Shown here: positions 8,101 to 15,953 of the stretch, one piece after another
Layout of the letters: every line of letters starts with the position of its first letter
How positions within the stretch are numbered: position 1 is the stretch's first letter
From: Arthrobacter sp. NicSoilB4
GTDB lineage: Bacteria; Actinomycetota; Actinomycetes; Actinomycetales; Micrococcaceae
Length of the DNA stretch: 64,000 nt
Assembly: GCF_019977335.1 (NCBI RefSeq)
Contig: NZ_AP024653.1
Coordinates: forward strand, 558,001 to 622,000
Direction of reading: 5' to 3'
The notes under the pieces: model-generated
What the model saw: the letters and a program-made list of their open reading frames with translations, nothing else
What the model was told of the DNA's origin: nothing
Databases searched by the model: none
Translations under genes and position numbers: made by a program

Positions 8101-9663
8101 CAGCACGTTGAACGAGGCGATCTTGAGGTTGCCGCCCACCGCTGCCGGGGCCTCCGCACGGGTGGCGCCGAAGCCGGCCGGCTGGACCGTGTCCGCGTTG
8201 GCGGGGGTCAGGTGGGTCAGCGGCTGGAACTTCCAGGAGTTGTTGGTGTAGCTGAGCACCACGTTGGTCTTGAAGCTCACCGGTGCACCGACGCGGACAG
8301 GATCCGCCGTGGTCAGGTACGGCAGTTCCAGGGCCTTGGTTGTGGCGTCCTTGAGGAAGTTGGTGGTGGCGCCGTCGTCGAGCTTGATGCCGCGGGCGGC
8401 ATTCGCGGCGACGGTGGCGGTGTACGCGGCGGAACCGTATTCCGCGACGGCGGTGGGCTGTTCCAGCGGGGTGGTGCCGCCGGCCAGTCCGATTTCGCCG
8501 TACTGGTTCAGCGAGTAGTTGTCACTCACCGTCACGGGTCCCTGCGGGGCGAGCAGCATGCCTTCGAGGGATTCGCGGAAAGTTTCCTCGGCCGGCAGGG
8601 CAAAGCCGGTGGCCTTGACCTCAGGGGCTGCCTCGGTGAGCTTCTTCAGGTCCGCCGCGGCGGCTACCGTCACCTGGGTCATGCCGAAGTATTCGCTGAC
8701 CGCGCCGGTCACCTCGACGTAGTCGCCGATCTGGACGGAACCGGCCGTGGCGGACGAGAAGACGAAGATGGCGTCCGACGCCGAGTGGTTGGCCGCCGTC
8801 AGGTCGCCGCCGGTGCCGGGGGTCTGGATGTAGTAGCCCGCAAATCCGCCGGTGGGGAAGGCGGCGGTGACCTTGCCGCGGGTGGTGACGGCGGAGCCGA
8901 CCAGCGGGCTGGCCGTGCCGCTGCCCTGGATCTCGGCAATGGTCTTGACCGCCGGGGGAGTGACCGGGCCCGGATCGACCGGAGGATCGACGGGGGCGGC
9001 GGGACCGTTGGCGGCCTTGGGGGTGATTGCGGCGTTCAGGGTAAGGTCCGCGGCGTTGTTGTTGCTGTCGATGCCGTTGCTGCGGTTCAGGCTCTTGACG
9101 TCACCGGTGCCCGACGGCGCGGTGGCGGCCTGGGTCTCGAAGGTCAGTGAGCTGCCGTACCCGAGGAGGTCGGCAACGTTGGCGGGCTCGATGACCGAGC
9201 CGGTGGCGAGACCCGATACCGCAGTTGCCTGCTTGGCCAGCACGATGGTTCCGCCGCCGATGGCGGGGTTGAAGCCGGTGCCCGTGGCGTCCGCGGCGGG
9301 CAGGTCCTGTCCAACTGTGCCGTTGCTCCCGCCCTTGAGCAGGTAGAGGCCCTTGGCCGCGATGGTTCCGGTGAGGGGTACAACGGTGCTCGGGACGCCG
9401 GTACCCGTGGCTGAGCGGTACTGCAGCGACCAGCCGTCCAGTGAAACCGCGGCGTCCGAGGTGTTGTACAGCTCAACGAACTTGTTCTTGTAGGCTGCTC
9501 CGGCGCTGCCGCCGCTGAGGTACGCCTCATTGATGATGACTGGCGAGGTGCCGGCAGCCGGGGAGGCCTCCACGGCGAACGCCGGGACGGCTGCCAGCGG
9601 CGCTGCGATGAGCCCCACTGACAGCGCTGTGCCCAGCGCGGTCTTCCAAGGTATGTGTTTCAT
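5110..9663 (-). CDS. Secreted ExeM/NucH-type endonuclease fused to a 5'-nucleotidase
   Basis: The protein has 1517 residues. A Sec signal peptide (about 1-30, ending AVPAFA) is followed by a lamin-tail-like domain (VIINEAYLSGG, about 42-160) and an OB-fold region (about 240-345). An endonuclease/exonuclease/phosphatase domain follows (FNVLNYFP near 515, GDFNSYAKEDP near 740, SDHDPVVVGL near 836). Next come a 5'-nucleotidase metallophosphatase domain (INDFHGRID near 858, GNHEFDGGW near 926, NGHTHKQYSW near 1074), the 5'-nucleotidase C-terminal domain (about 1170-1390) and a tail with two cysteines. It should hydrolyse extracellular DNA and dephosphorylate the resulting nucleotides, scavenging phosphate and nucleosides. 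No sorting motif is seen, so it is probably released or loosely wall-associated. Confidence 0.93.
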   Translation of the reverse strand: MKHIPWKTALGTALSVGLIAAPLAAVPAFAVEASPAAGTSPVIINEAYLSGGSAGAAYKNKFVELYNTSDAAVSLDGWSLQYRSATGTGVPSTVVPLTGTIAAKGLYLLKGGSNGTVGQDLPAADATGTGFNPAIGGGTIVLAKQATAVSGLATGSVIEPANVADLLGYGSSLTFETQAATAPSGTGDVKSLNRSNGIDSNNNAADLTLNAAITPKAANGPAAPVDPPVDPGPVTPPAVKTIAEIQGSGTASPLVGSAVTTRGKVTAAFPTGGFAGYYIQTPGTGGDLTAANHSASDAIFVFSSATAGSVQIGDYVEVTGAVSEYFGMTQVTVAAAADLKKLTEAAPEVKATGFALPAEETFRESLEGMLLAPQGPVTVSDNYSLNQYGEIGLAGGTTPLEQPTAVAEYGSAAYTATVAANAARGIKLDDGATTNFLKDATTKALELPYLTTADPVRVGAPVSFKTNVVLSYTNNSWKFQPLTHLTPANADTVQPAGFGATRAEAPAAVGGNLKIASFNVLNYFPTTGDTISGCKFYTDRAGNPITVSGGCNVRGAANAENLKRQQDKIVAAISKSGADVVTLMEVENSAQFGKNRDDALSKLVDALNIATPGIWDYVRTPANAPPLTDEDMIRTAFIFKKAAAEPVGESVILNDTVAFASARKPMAQVFKPVGAADDKKFIAIANHFKSKGSAATPDDTDKGQGASNLARTAQAKSLLAFSNDLQASKGTDKVFLIGDFNSYAKEDPINVLTAAGYMNQDEKAKNADGSAKHSYLFGGMVGSLDHILASPGANAVVTGADIWNINSVESVALEYSRYNNNVTDYYAADQFRASDHDPVVVGLNLPVTPASVDLNFLGINDFHGRIDSNTVFFAGTIEKLRAQAAPGATAFLSAGDNIGASLFASAVAKDQPTIDVLNALELRTSAVGNHEFDGGWADLRDRVVAGGSNAKFPYLGANVYKKGTTEPVLPEYTVLDMNGVKVAVIGTVTQEVPSLVTPAGIADLEFGDAVDAINRVAAKIKAGKLADVIIVENHDGAGSGVPEGSTLAQEVAAGGPFARMVTEVTPDVAAIFNGHTHKQYSWDAPVPGVEGKTRPIVQTGNYGEYIGQIQLTIDTKTMSVTGYKAGNVKRTTTADQPADVLVRDYPRVAAVKTIVDKALADAAVVGNQPVGKVTADITTAFTAATATTPAGRDDRGSESTLGNLVADSLVDSLKAPELGGAEIGVVNPGGLRNELYFAPDGTITYAEANAVLPFVNNLWTTSLTGAQFKTLLEQQWQTNPDGTVPSRAYQQLGLSKNVNYTYDAARAAGDRITSIRINGAVIDPAKSYRIGTFNFLATGGDNFRIFKSGTDTKDSGLVDRDAWIKYLQAHNPVAPDFARRSVAVVNTTAAEVKGGEAVTLAVSKLDLTSLGSPANTSLRAEFTDAKGTVTDLGSVPVSAGAASVDVKVPAGAAAGTGTLVLTAVESGTVVKTSVLVAASTPVPPKCTAPVKPQRPADLVGQANYGQAMAAYRHCLKG

Positions 9664-10030
9664 CCGCTCTAACTCTCATTAGTTGCCCGGGTAAGGGCTG
9701 GGTGGAATGTGTCCGGGTGATGCCCGCGGACTCGCCGGTCGCTGCTCCTGGTCAAGCAGTTTCCGGCACAGCAAAACAGGGGTGAATGAACACGATGTGT
9801 ACGGCATGTGCATTCGGCGAGACGTTCCCCAGCGGAACGCGTCACAGCCTCCCCGGAGCGACTCGAACGCCCGGGGCCGGGTTTCTGGTGGTGCCTATGA
9901 GTGGGCGGCTGGTGCCTCCGCCGGACGCTCCACAGCAGAATACCGGCCAGTAGCCCTTCGGAAAGGGGCTGGCCGGTATTTCTTACAACAATTTTGATAA
10001 TTAGGCGGGAATGGACTGTCCGCCCCACAT
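9664..10030. other. Intergenic region upstream of the nuclease gene; no gene seen
   Basis: These 367 bp hold the 5' region of the nuclease and the 3' end of the VOC gene. All reading frames here look like shadows without a ribosome-binding site. The only clear structure is the hairpin at 9939-9980. A GGTGAATGAAC stretch near 9781 resembles half a PHO box but is not repeated at 11-bp spacing. Confidence 0.6.
9939..9980. terminator. Hairpin terminator between the VOC gene and the nuclease gene
   Basis: AATACCGGCCAG (9939-9950) pairs perfectly with CTGGCCGGTATT (9969-9980), and the loop carries an extra GCCC/GGGG pairing. It follows the VOC stop codon on the minus strand by about 50 bp. The T-rich flank (TTCTTAC) lies on the plus-strand side, so direction is not certain. 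Confidence 0.6.
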
Positions 10031-10834
10031 CTAGGCGTCCGCGGCGGCCTCGGTTCCCTGTCCGGTATCGGCCACAATTTTGAACATCGCGCCGGTGGGG
10101 TCGGAGAGGGTGGCCAGCCGGCCGAACGGACTGTCGTCGGGTCCGTCGATCACTTCGGCTCCCATCGCGACGGCCTTCTCGATGGTGGCATCCGTGTCCT
10201 CGACGGCGAAGTAGACCTGCCAGCTGGCGGGGACTTCCGCGGGAAGGTAGTCGGAGGCGTCCATGATCCCGGCTTTGGCGTCGTCTCCGGCTCCCAGCGT
10301 TGTGTAGCGGAATTCCGGGCTGTCACTCAGGACTTCGGTTTCCCAACCGAATACGTCCTGGTAGAACTTCACGGCTTTGGCGTAGTCCCGGGCGTGGAGT
10401 TCGTGCCAGGCGGGGGTGCCCGGTTCGGCCGCGAGCTCGTAGCCCTTCATCTCGCCGGGCTGCCAGATGCCTACAGCCGCGCCGGTGGCGTCGCCCACCA
10501 TGGCCATGCTGCCCTGTCCGGGCACGTCCATGGGTTCCATGTGGACCTGTCCGCCGTGCTCCGCCGCGCTCTTGACCGTGGCCCTGGCATCGTCAGTGCG
10601 CAGGTAGGTGGACCACACGTCCGGGAAGCCGGCCTGGGCTTCCTGCTTCTGCATCATTCCGGCGACGGACTTGCCGTTCTTCAGCGCCGTGATGTAGCCG
10701 CCGTATTTCTCCTGGTCGCCGGTCTCGAAAATCCAGCCAAATAGCTCGCCATAGAACGCTTTAGCCTTTGCGACATCGGAGGTCATGAGGTCGATCCAGC
10801 ACGGCGCTCCGTTGGGGTGGTCGGGTGTTGGCAT
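10031..10834 (-). CDS. VOC (glyoxalase/bleomycin resistance) superfamily protein with two domains
   Basis: The 267-residue protein is taken from ATG 10834 (MPTPDHPNGAPCWIDL), where homologous proteins usually start. An in-frame start 33 bp upstream would add MSLPHKKAGPT. There are two tandem VOC modules, each with the beta-alpha-beta-beta-beta pattern: PCWIDLMTSDVAKAKAFYGELFGW (written here as its pieces PCWIDL and AFYGELFGW) near residues 8-35, and WHELHARDYAKAVKFYQDVF near 140-160. Proteins of this kind are small cytosolic metal-dependent or ligand-binding enzymes, often annotated as glyoxalase-like or hydroxylase-like. The substrate cannot be told from sequence. It is monocistronic. Confidence 0.85.
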   Translation of the reverse strand: MPTPDHPNGAPCWIDLMTSDVAKAKAFYGELFGWIFETGDQEKYGGYITALKNGKSVAGMMQKQEAQAGFPDVWSTYLRTDDARATVKSAAEHGGQVHMEPMDVPGQGSMAMVGDATGAAVGIWQPGEMKGYELAAEPGTPAWHELHARDYAKAVKFYQDVFGWETEVLSDSPEFRYTTLGAGDDAKAGIMDASDYLPAEVPASWQVYFAVEDTDATIEKAVAMGAEVIDGPDDSPFGRLATLSDPTGAMFKIVADTGQGTEAAADA

Positions 10835-11000
10835 GGTGGGTCCCGCTTTCTTGTGCGGCAGGGACATGCTCTGCCGGGCCAGCGCGTCTGTGGGGTAGTG
10901 ATGAAGACACAGTGAGACTATGCCCGGGGGCCGACGGTTTCAATGGGCCCCGATGCACGGCACCGGCCAAGCGGTCCGTCCCACTCCGGCAGGTCCGCGC

Positions 11001-11047
11001 GGGCAGATCAGGGCGGATTCGGGGCGCGGATCCGCCCTCATCTGCCC
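11001..11047. repeat. Strong two-step hairpin in the VOC upstream region
   Basis: GGGCAGAT (11001-11008) and GGGCGGAT (11011-11018) pair perfectly with ATCCGCCC (11030-11037) and ATCTGCCC (11040-11047), separated by a symmetric 2x2 internal loop. There is no T-run on either strand, so an ordinary intrinsic terminator is unlikely. The rest of the 307 bp between the VOC start and tRNA-Ser holds only the tRNA terminator and shadow frames. Confidence 0.6.
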
Positions 11048-11091
11048 CCGCCGCAGGCTGCGCCACAGCGCCCGCGCCGCGCCCCTGACGC

Positions 11092-11136
11092 AAAAATGCC
11101 CCCGGCTCGGCGGCAAGGCGCAAAACCAGGGGCATT
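11092..11136 (-). terminator. Intrinsic terminator of tRNA-Ser
   Basis: Read on the minus strand, AATGCCCCTGG (11136-11126) pairs with CCGGGGGCATT (11103-11093 region) across a 20-nt loop and is followed by a run of Ts. It lies a few bases after the tRNA 3' end. Confidence 0.75.
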
Positions 11137-11141
11137 ATTCG

Positions 11142-11229
11142 CGGAAGGTAAGAGATTCGAACTCTTGGTACGGGGTTACCGCACACTGGTTTTCAAGACC
11201 AGCTCCATCGGCCGCTCGGACAACCTTCC
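11142..11229 (-). tRNA. tRNA-Ser (anticodon TGA)
   Basis: The minus strand folds as a class II tRNA of 88 nt. The acceptor is GGAAGGT/ACCTTCC with discriminator G, the D-arm begins TGTCCGAGCGG, and the anticodon stem-loop is CTGGTCTTGAAAACCAG with TGA at 11195-11193. There is a long variable arm and a T-loop GTTCGAATC. The 3' CCA is not encoded. The long variable arm and the UGA anticodon identify serine (reads UCA and probably other UCN codons). Confidence 0.95.
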
Positions 11230-11401
11230 CTAACGAGTAGTGTTTCATAGGCAGTCGGCAGCAACAAAAAACGCAGCTGCGCTCGCGGACAGCCGTAGTT
11301 CCTCCGCCTACTCTGGGAGAAGGCGCCTCGGACGTGGTGTGCCACAGGCGCCTCCCTGCAAGGGAGGCTGCATGAAGTCTGTTAGGAATCGGGAGTTCTC
11401 C

Positions 11402-12385
11402 ATGAAGGCTGTCTATATCTCAGAGCCCGGCGGACCCGAGGCCCTGGAGGTCCGCGACGTCCCGCCCCCGGTGCCCGGCACCGGCGAGGTGCTGATCGAC
11501 GTCGTCGCCGCCGGGCTCAACCGCGCCGATGTCCAGCAGCGCAAGGGCTACTACCCGCCCCCGCCCGGCGCCTCGGAGGTTCCCGGGCTGGAAGTCTCGG
11601 GCCGGATTGCCGGTTTCGGACCCGGGGTGACCAAGCCGTTCTCCGTCGGGGACAAGGTCGTCGCCCTGCTGGCGGGCGGCGGCTACGCCGAACAGGTGGC
11701 TGTGCCAGCGGGCCAGGTTCTGAGGATCCCCGACGGCGTCGATCTGGTCACCGCTGCATCGCTGCCGGAAGTTGCGGCCACGGTCTACTCCAACCTGGTC
11801 ATGACAGCGCAGCTGCAGCCGGGCGAGACCGTGCTCATCCACGGGGCGACCGGAGGAATCGGCACGATGGCCATCCAGCTAGCGAAGGCCCTGGGTGCCG
11901 TGGTGGCCACCACGGCCGGCACCGCGGAGAAGGTCGGCACCGCCAAAGCCTTCCTCGGCGCGGACATCGCGATCAACTACGCCGAGGAAGACTTCCCTGA
12001 GAGCCTGCGTGCGCAAAACGGCGGCAAGGGCGCGGACGTCATTCTCGACGTCGTCGGGGCCAAGTACCTCCAGCAGAACGTGGACGCGCTGGCGGACTAC
12101 GGGCGGCTGGTGGTGATCGGACTGCAGGGCGGCGCCAAGGGCGAACTGGACCTCGGCAAGCTGCTGAGCAAGCGTGCCGCGATCATTGCGACGGCCTTGC
12201 GTCCACGGCCGGTGGAGGAGAAGTCCGTGATCATGGACGCCGTCCGCGACGCGGTCTGGCCCCTGCTGGCCGATGGTCGGGTCCGGCCGCTGGTGGCGAA
12301 GACCTTCCCGCTGGAGCAGGTCGCGGACGCGCACCGCTATTTCGACAGCGGCGACCATGTGGGAAAGATCCTGCTGGTCATGTGA
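11402..12385 (+). CDS. NAD(P)H:quinone oxidoreductase, zinc-independent MDR family
   Basis: The 327-residue protein starts MKAVYISEPGGPEALE at ATG 11402, preceded by GGGAG; the frame is open further upstream but only with unlikely residues. It shows the quinone-oxidoreductase/PIG3 pattern: GLNRADVQQRKGYYPPPP near residue 40, VPGLEVSGRI, and the NADPH-binding loop LIHGATGGIGTMAIQLAKA near 145. Zinc-binding cysteines of alcohol dehydrogenases are absent. Members reduce quinones or alpha,beta-unsaturated carbonyls with NADPH in the cytosol. The following PadR gene runs in the same direction but has its own promoter region. Confidence 0.88.
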   Translation: MKAVYISEPGGPEALEVRDVPPPVPGTGEVLIDVVAAGLNRADVQQRKGYYPPPPGASEVPGLEVSGRIAGFGPGVTKPFSVGDKVVALLAGGGYAEQVAVPAGQVLRIPDGVDLVTAASLPEVAATVYSNLVMTAQLQPGETVLIHGATGGIGTMAIQLAKALGAVVATTAGTAEKVGTAKAFLGADIAINYAEEDFPESLRAQNGGKGADVILDVVGAKYLQQNVDALADYGRLVVIGLQGGAKGELDLGKLLSKRAAIIATALRPRPVEEKSVIMDAVRDAVWPLLADGRVRPLVAKTFPLEQVADAHRYFDSGDHVGKILLVM

Positions 12386-12440
12386 CAAACATATGCCGGC
12401 CTTGACATACACCGAATTGCTACTCCACAGCGAATGACTG

Positions 12441-12487
12441 TAAGGTGATTCCATACGCGGTATACACGCGTCTTGGGGCGCGTGTAT
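12441..12487 (+). promoter_or_regulatory. Candidate promoter and operator of the PadR gene
   Basis: TTGCTA (12417-12422), an 18-bp spacer and TAAGGT (12441-12446) form a possible promoter. Just downstream, ATACACGCG (12462-12470) and CGCGTGTAT (12479-12487) are a perfect 9-bp inverted repeat with an 8-bp spacer. That size and location suit a self-binding PadR dimer, but binding is inferred. Confidence 0.45.
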
Positions 12488-12517
12488 GCTGTCGTCCCGC
12501 TATCCTTCGGGAGCATC

Positions 12518-13054
12518 ATGTCCATCCGTAACAGCCTCCTCGCCCTCCTGCAGGACCGCCCACGCTATGGCTACCAGCTCAGGGTCGAATTCGAAGACCG
12601 CACCGGATCCTCGTGGCCCCTCAACATCGGGCAGGTCTACACCACCCTCGACCGCCTGGAGCGCGACGGCCTTGCCCGCAAAGACGGCGCCGACGGTGAA
12701 GGCCACGTCATCTACAGCATTACCCCCGAGGGGCGTGCCGAGGTCCGCAATTGGTTCACGTCCCCTGTGCCGCGAACGAGCCCTCCGCGGAACGAACTGG
12801 CCATCAAGCTCGCCCTGGCACTGACGCTTCCCGGCGTCGACGTCGGCGCCGCCATCCATGCCCAGCGCGCCGTCTCCATCCGGGCTCTGCAGGACTACAC
12901 CAAAGCCCGGCGTGAAATGGCGTCCCAGCGCCGGCCAATGGATACAGCCCGGCTGCTGGTGCTGGATTCCCTGATCTTCCAGACCGAGGCCGAGGTGCGC
13001 TGGCTGGATCTCTGCGAGGCCCGGCTGATGCAGCTGGTCGGGCCGCCCGCCTAG
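12518..13054 (+). CDS. PadR family transcriptional regulator
   Basis: The 178-residue protein starts MSIRNSLLALLQDRPRYGYQ at ATG 12518, with GGGAG 5-10 nt upstream. Residues 1-80 are the PadR winged helix (YGYQLRVEFE, GQVYTTLDRLERDGL, YSITPEGRAEV). The C-terminal half (about 95-178) is helical, as in PadR subfamily 2 proteins with a dimerisation helix pair. PadR proteins usually repress a neighbouring transporter or detoxification gene in response to a small ligand. The adjacent quinone oxidoreductase is a possible target, as is its own promoter, where an inverted repeat lies. The ligand is unknown. Confidence 0.88.
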   Translation: MSIRNSLLALLQDRPRYGYQLRVEFEDRTGSSWPLNIGQVYTTLDRLERDGLARKDGADGEGHVIYSITPEGRAEVRNWFTSPVPRTSPPRNELAIKLALALTLPGVDVGAAIHAQRAVSIRALQDYTKARREMASQRRPMDTARLLVLDSLIFQTEAEVRWLDLCEARLMQLVGPPA

Positions 13055-13251
13055 CCTCCCGTGGCCAGCGGTGCCAATATTAACGCCAGCCGGTAACACT
13101 CTCGCCGTTCAACGCCCCTGCCCAACCGTTCGTCGCCCCCACGGGGCCGCCCGGCGCAAGGGCATACCCAGGCGTCCCCGCCGTTGGTAGGGTGCCTTGG
13201 GGCACATCTGTCGAGTGGATTTGCCCGGTTGGGGTTTCTCAAGGAGGAGAC

Positions 13252-15552
13252 ATGGGCACAATGCCAGATGGCAAGCCAAAGAACACACTGGTCGAGGACG
13301 GCATTACGCCGGACCCGGCACTGCCGCCCACAGCCGTGGACGAGTCCGTGCGCGAGGCGGAAGAACGCAAGTGGACGCCAACCAAAATCGCGATCTGGGT
13401 GGCAATTTCCCTGCTGGGCGCCGTGGCCTGGTTCATGCTGGCGATCGTCCGGGGTGAAACGGTCAACGCCATCTGGTTCGTGTTCGCCGCGGTGTGCACC
13501 TACCTGATCGGCTACCGCTTCTACTCCAAGGTTATTGAGCGCTACCTGCTGAAGCCGAACGACCGCAGGGCCACGCCCGCGGAGTACAAAGCGGACGGCA
13601 AGGACTACGTCCGCACGGACCGCAACGTCCTGTTCGGTCACCACTTCGCCGCCATCGCCGGCGCCGGACCCCTGGTGGGGCCGATCCTCGCAGCCCAGAT
13701 GGGCTACCTCCCGGGCACAATCTGGATCATCATCGGCGTTGTGTTCGCCGGTGCCGTCCAGGACTACGTCGTGATGTTCTTCTCCATGCGCCGCGGCGGA
13801 CGCTCGCTCGGCCAGATGGCCCGTGAGGAACTCGGCGTCATCGGCGGCACCGCCGCGCTGATCGCCACCCTGCTGATCATGGTGATCATCGTCGCCATCC
13901 TGGCCCTCGTCGTCGTCAACGCCCTGGCCGAAAGCCCCTGGGGTGTCTTCTCCGTCGGCATGACCATCCCGATTGCCCTCTTTATGGGCGTCTACCTGCG
14001 CTTCATCCGCCCCGGCAAGATCATGGAAGTCTCGCTGATCGGGTTTGTCCTGCTCATGGCCGCCATCATCGGCGGCGGCGCCGTCGCGGCCACCGAATGG
14101 GGCCACGCGCTCTTCACGCTGGACAAGGTCACCATCGCCTGGGCCCTCATCATCTACGGCTTCGTCGCCGCGATCCTGCCGGTCTGGCTCCTCCTGGCTC
14201 CCCGGGACTACCTCTCTACCTTCATGAAGATCGGCGTGATCGTGATGCTGGCCCTGGCCGTCATCGTGGTCCGTCCGGAAATCTCGGTCCCGGCCTTCAG
14301 TGAGTACGCCAGCCGCGACAACGGGCCCGTCTTCCCGGGAGCGTTGTTCCCGTTCCTCTTCGTCACCATCGCCTGTGGCGCCCTGTCGGGATTCCACGCC
14401 CTCATTGCCTCCGGCACCACGCCAAAGCTGATCGAAAAGGAACGCCAGACCCGGTACATCGGGTACGGCGGCATGCTCATGGAGTCCTTCGTGGCCATCA
14501 TGGCCCTCGTCGCGGCGATCTCCATCGACCGCGGGCTCTACTTCGCGATGAACGCCCCGGCCGCCCTGACCGGCGGAACAGTGGAAACCGCGGCCGCCTG
14601 GGTCAACAGCCTGGGACTGTCCGGCGTGAATATCAGCCCGAACATGCTCGCCGAGACGGCCGCCAACGTCGGCGAGGCCAGCATCGTTTCCCGCACCGGC
14701 GGCGCCCCGACCCTCGCCGTCGGACTGGCCCACATCATGCAGCAGTTCATCGGCGGCACCGCCATGATGAGCTTCTGGTACCACTTCGCCATCATGTTCG
14801 AGGCCCTGTTCATCCTCACCGCGGTCGACGCTGGCACGCGTGTTGCCCGCTTCATGCTGCAGGACTCGATCGGCAACTTCGTCCCGAAGTTCAAGGAGCA
14901 CTCCTGGCGTCCCGGCGCCTGGCTCGCCACCGCCGTGATGGTCGCTGCCTGGGGCGCCGTGCTGCTGATGGGCGTCACGGACCCGCTGGGCGGCATCAAC
15001 ACGCTGTTCCCGCTGTTCGGCATCGCCAACCAGCTGCTGGCCGCCATCGCGTTGTCCGTCTGCCTGGCCATCGCAGCGAAGAAGGGCTCCTTCAAGTACC
15101 TGTGGATCGTGGCGATCCCGATGGCGTTCGCAGCCGTCGTCACCATCACGGCGAGCTACCAGAAGATTTTCTCGTCCACTCCGGCAGTGGGCTACTTTGC
15201 CAACAACGCCGCCTTCTCCAAGGCACTTGCAGAGGGGAAGACTTCCTTCGGTACGGCCAAGACCGTCCCGGCCATGGAAGCCGTGATCCGCAATACTGCG
15301 ATCCAGGGCTGGCTCTCGGTCATCTTCGTGGTGCTCAGCATCATCGTCATCACGACGGCGCTCATCGCCACCTACAAGGCGTTCCGCAACGCCAAGGCCG
15401 GCGTGATCAACACCGACAATGAGGATCCGGCACTGCCTTCCCGCGCCTTCGCCCCGGCGGGCCCGGTGCCCTCGGCTTCCGAGCGCGAGCTCATGGCCAC
15501 GTGGAACCAACTGCCGGCGGACCGGCGGGCCGAAAAAGCCGGCCACCACTAA
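13252..15552 (+). CDS. cstA: Carbon starvation protein CstA (pyruvate/peptide transporter family)
   Basis: The 766-residue polytopic membrane protein starts MGTMPDGKPKNTLVED at ATG 13252, seven bases after AAGGAGG. The signature CstA segments are present: IGYRFYSKVI, VLFGHHFAAIAGAGPLVGP near residue 125, QDYVVMFFSMRRGGRSLGQ, SGFHALIASGTTPKLI near 380, and LFGIANQLLAAIALSV near 590. About 16-18 membrane spans are expected. Family members (CstA, BtsT) import pyruvate or peptides during carbon limitation. The small YbdD/YjiX-like gene follows after 13 bp, the usual pairing, and a strong terminator closes the operon. Confidence 0.95.
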   Translation: MGTMPDGKPKNTLVEDGITPDPALPPTAVDESVREAEERKWTPTKIAIWVAISLLGAVAWFMLAIVRGETVNAIWFVFAAVCTYLIGYRFYSKVIERYLLKPNDRRATPAEYKADGKDYVRTDRNVLFGHHFAAIAGAGPLVGPILAAQMGYLPGTIWIIIGVVFAGAVQDYVVMFFSMRRGGRSLGQMAREELGVIGGTAALIATLLIMVIIVAILALVVVNALAESPWGVFSVGMTIPIALFMGVYLRFIRPGKIMEVSLIGFVLLMAAIIGGGAVAATEWGHALFTLDKVTIAWALIIYGFVAAILPVWLLLAPRDYLSTFMKIGVIVMLALAVIVVRPEISVPAFSEYASRDNGPVFPGALFPFLFVTIACGALSGFHALIASGTTPKLIEKERQTRYIGYGGMLMESFVAIMALVAAISIDRGLYFAMNAPAALTGGTVETAAAWVNSLGLSGVNISPNMLAETAANVGEASIVSRTGGAPTLAVGLAHIMQQFIGGTAMMSFWYHFAIMFEALFILTAVDAGTRVARFMLQDSIGNFVPKFKEHSWRPGAWLATAVMVAAWGAVLLMGVTDPLGGINTLFPLFGIANQLLAAIALSVCLAIAAKKGSFKYLWIVAIPMAFAAVVTITASYQKIFSSTPAVGYFANNAAFSKALAEGKTSFGTAKTVPAMEAVIRNTAIQGWLSVIFVVLSIIVITTALIATYKAFRNAKAGVINTDNEDPALPSRAFAPAGPVPSASERELMATWNQLPADRRAEKAGHH

Positions 15553-15565
15553 GGCGGAGTCAGAC

Positions 15566-15757
15566 ATGAACGCAATACTTGCGGGCTTCCGGGGATTCTC
15601 GCGGTATCTGGGCGGCGTGATGGGGGCGGACGCGTACGAGAAGTACCTGGCGCACCACGCCGAAGCCGGTCACGGCTCGCCGCCGATGACCGAGCGGGAG
15701 TTCTGGCGGGACCAGACGGACCGTCAGGACGCCAACCCGCAGGGCCGGTGCTGCTGA
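15566..15757 (+). CDS. YbdD/YjiX family protein (CstA partner)
   Basis: This 63-residue protein starts at ATG 15566 (MNAILAGFRGFSRYLGG), preceded by AAGGCGGAG. It carries the family pattern YLGGVMGADAYEKYLAHH followed by PPMTEREFWRDQTDRQ and ends GRCC. YbdD/YjiX (DUF466) proteins are almost always encoded directly after cstA-type transporters; their function is not settled, though a requirement for CstA/BtsT transport activity has been reported. The double cysteine at the C-terminus is notable. Confidence 0.9.
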   Translation: MNAILAGFRGFSRYLGGVMGADAYEKYLAHHAEAGHGSPPMTEREFWRDQTDRQDANPQGRCC

Positions 15758-15788
15758 CCGGTTCCGGCTGGTCAGCGTTGCCGCCGAC

Positions 15789-15830
15789 AGAGGGCGCCGC
15801 CGGGCACACCAGTGCCCGGCGGCGCCCTCT
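15789..15830 (+). terminator. Terminator of the cstA operon
   Basis: The 19-nt arm at 15789-15807 (starting AGAGGGCGCC) is perfectly complementary to 15812-15830, with a 4-nt loop. It is followed by a GT-rich tail rather than a clean U-run. It sits about 30 bp after the stop codon. Confidence 0.8.
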
Positions 15831-15953
15831 GCTGTGTGTTTCGCCGGTTGCCGGCACTTGTGTCCGGGCCTTTGTTGCGCCCCACAGTGCGCCCGGAAGC
15901 TCCCTCCGGGGCGGGCCGCGTGCGCGGCTCCGGGCTCGTGAGAGTATGAAGCC

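Noticed and set aside
9780..9800. PHO box upstream of the nuclease/5'-nucleotidase gene
   Set aside because: Only one GGTGAATGAAC unit is present and no second unit lies at 11-bp spacing, so it is too weak to call although phosphate control would make sense.
13051..15567. 838-codon open frame antisense to cstA
   Set aside because: It is His/Asp/Gly-rich shadow of the GC-biased third codon position of cstA, with no recognisable domain and no ribosome-binding site.
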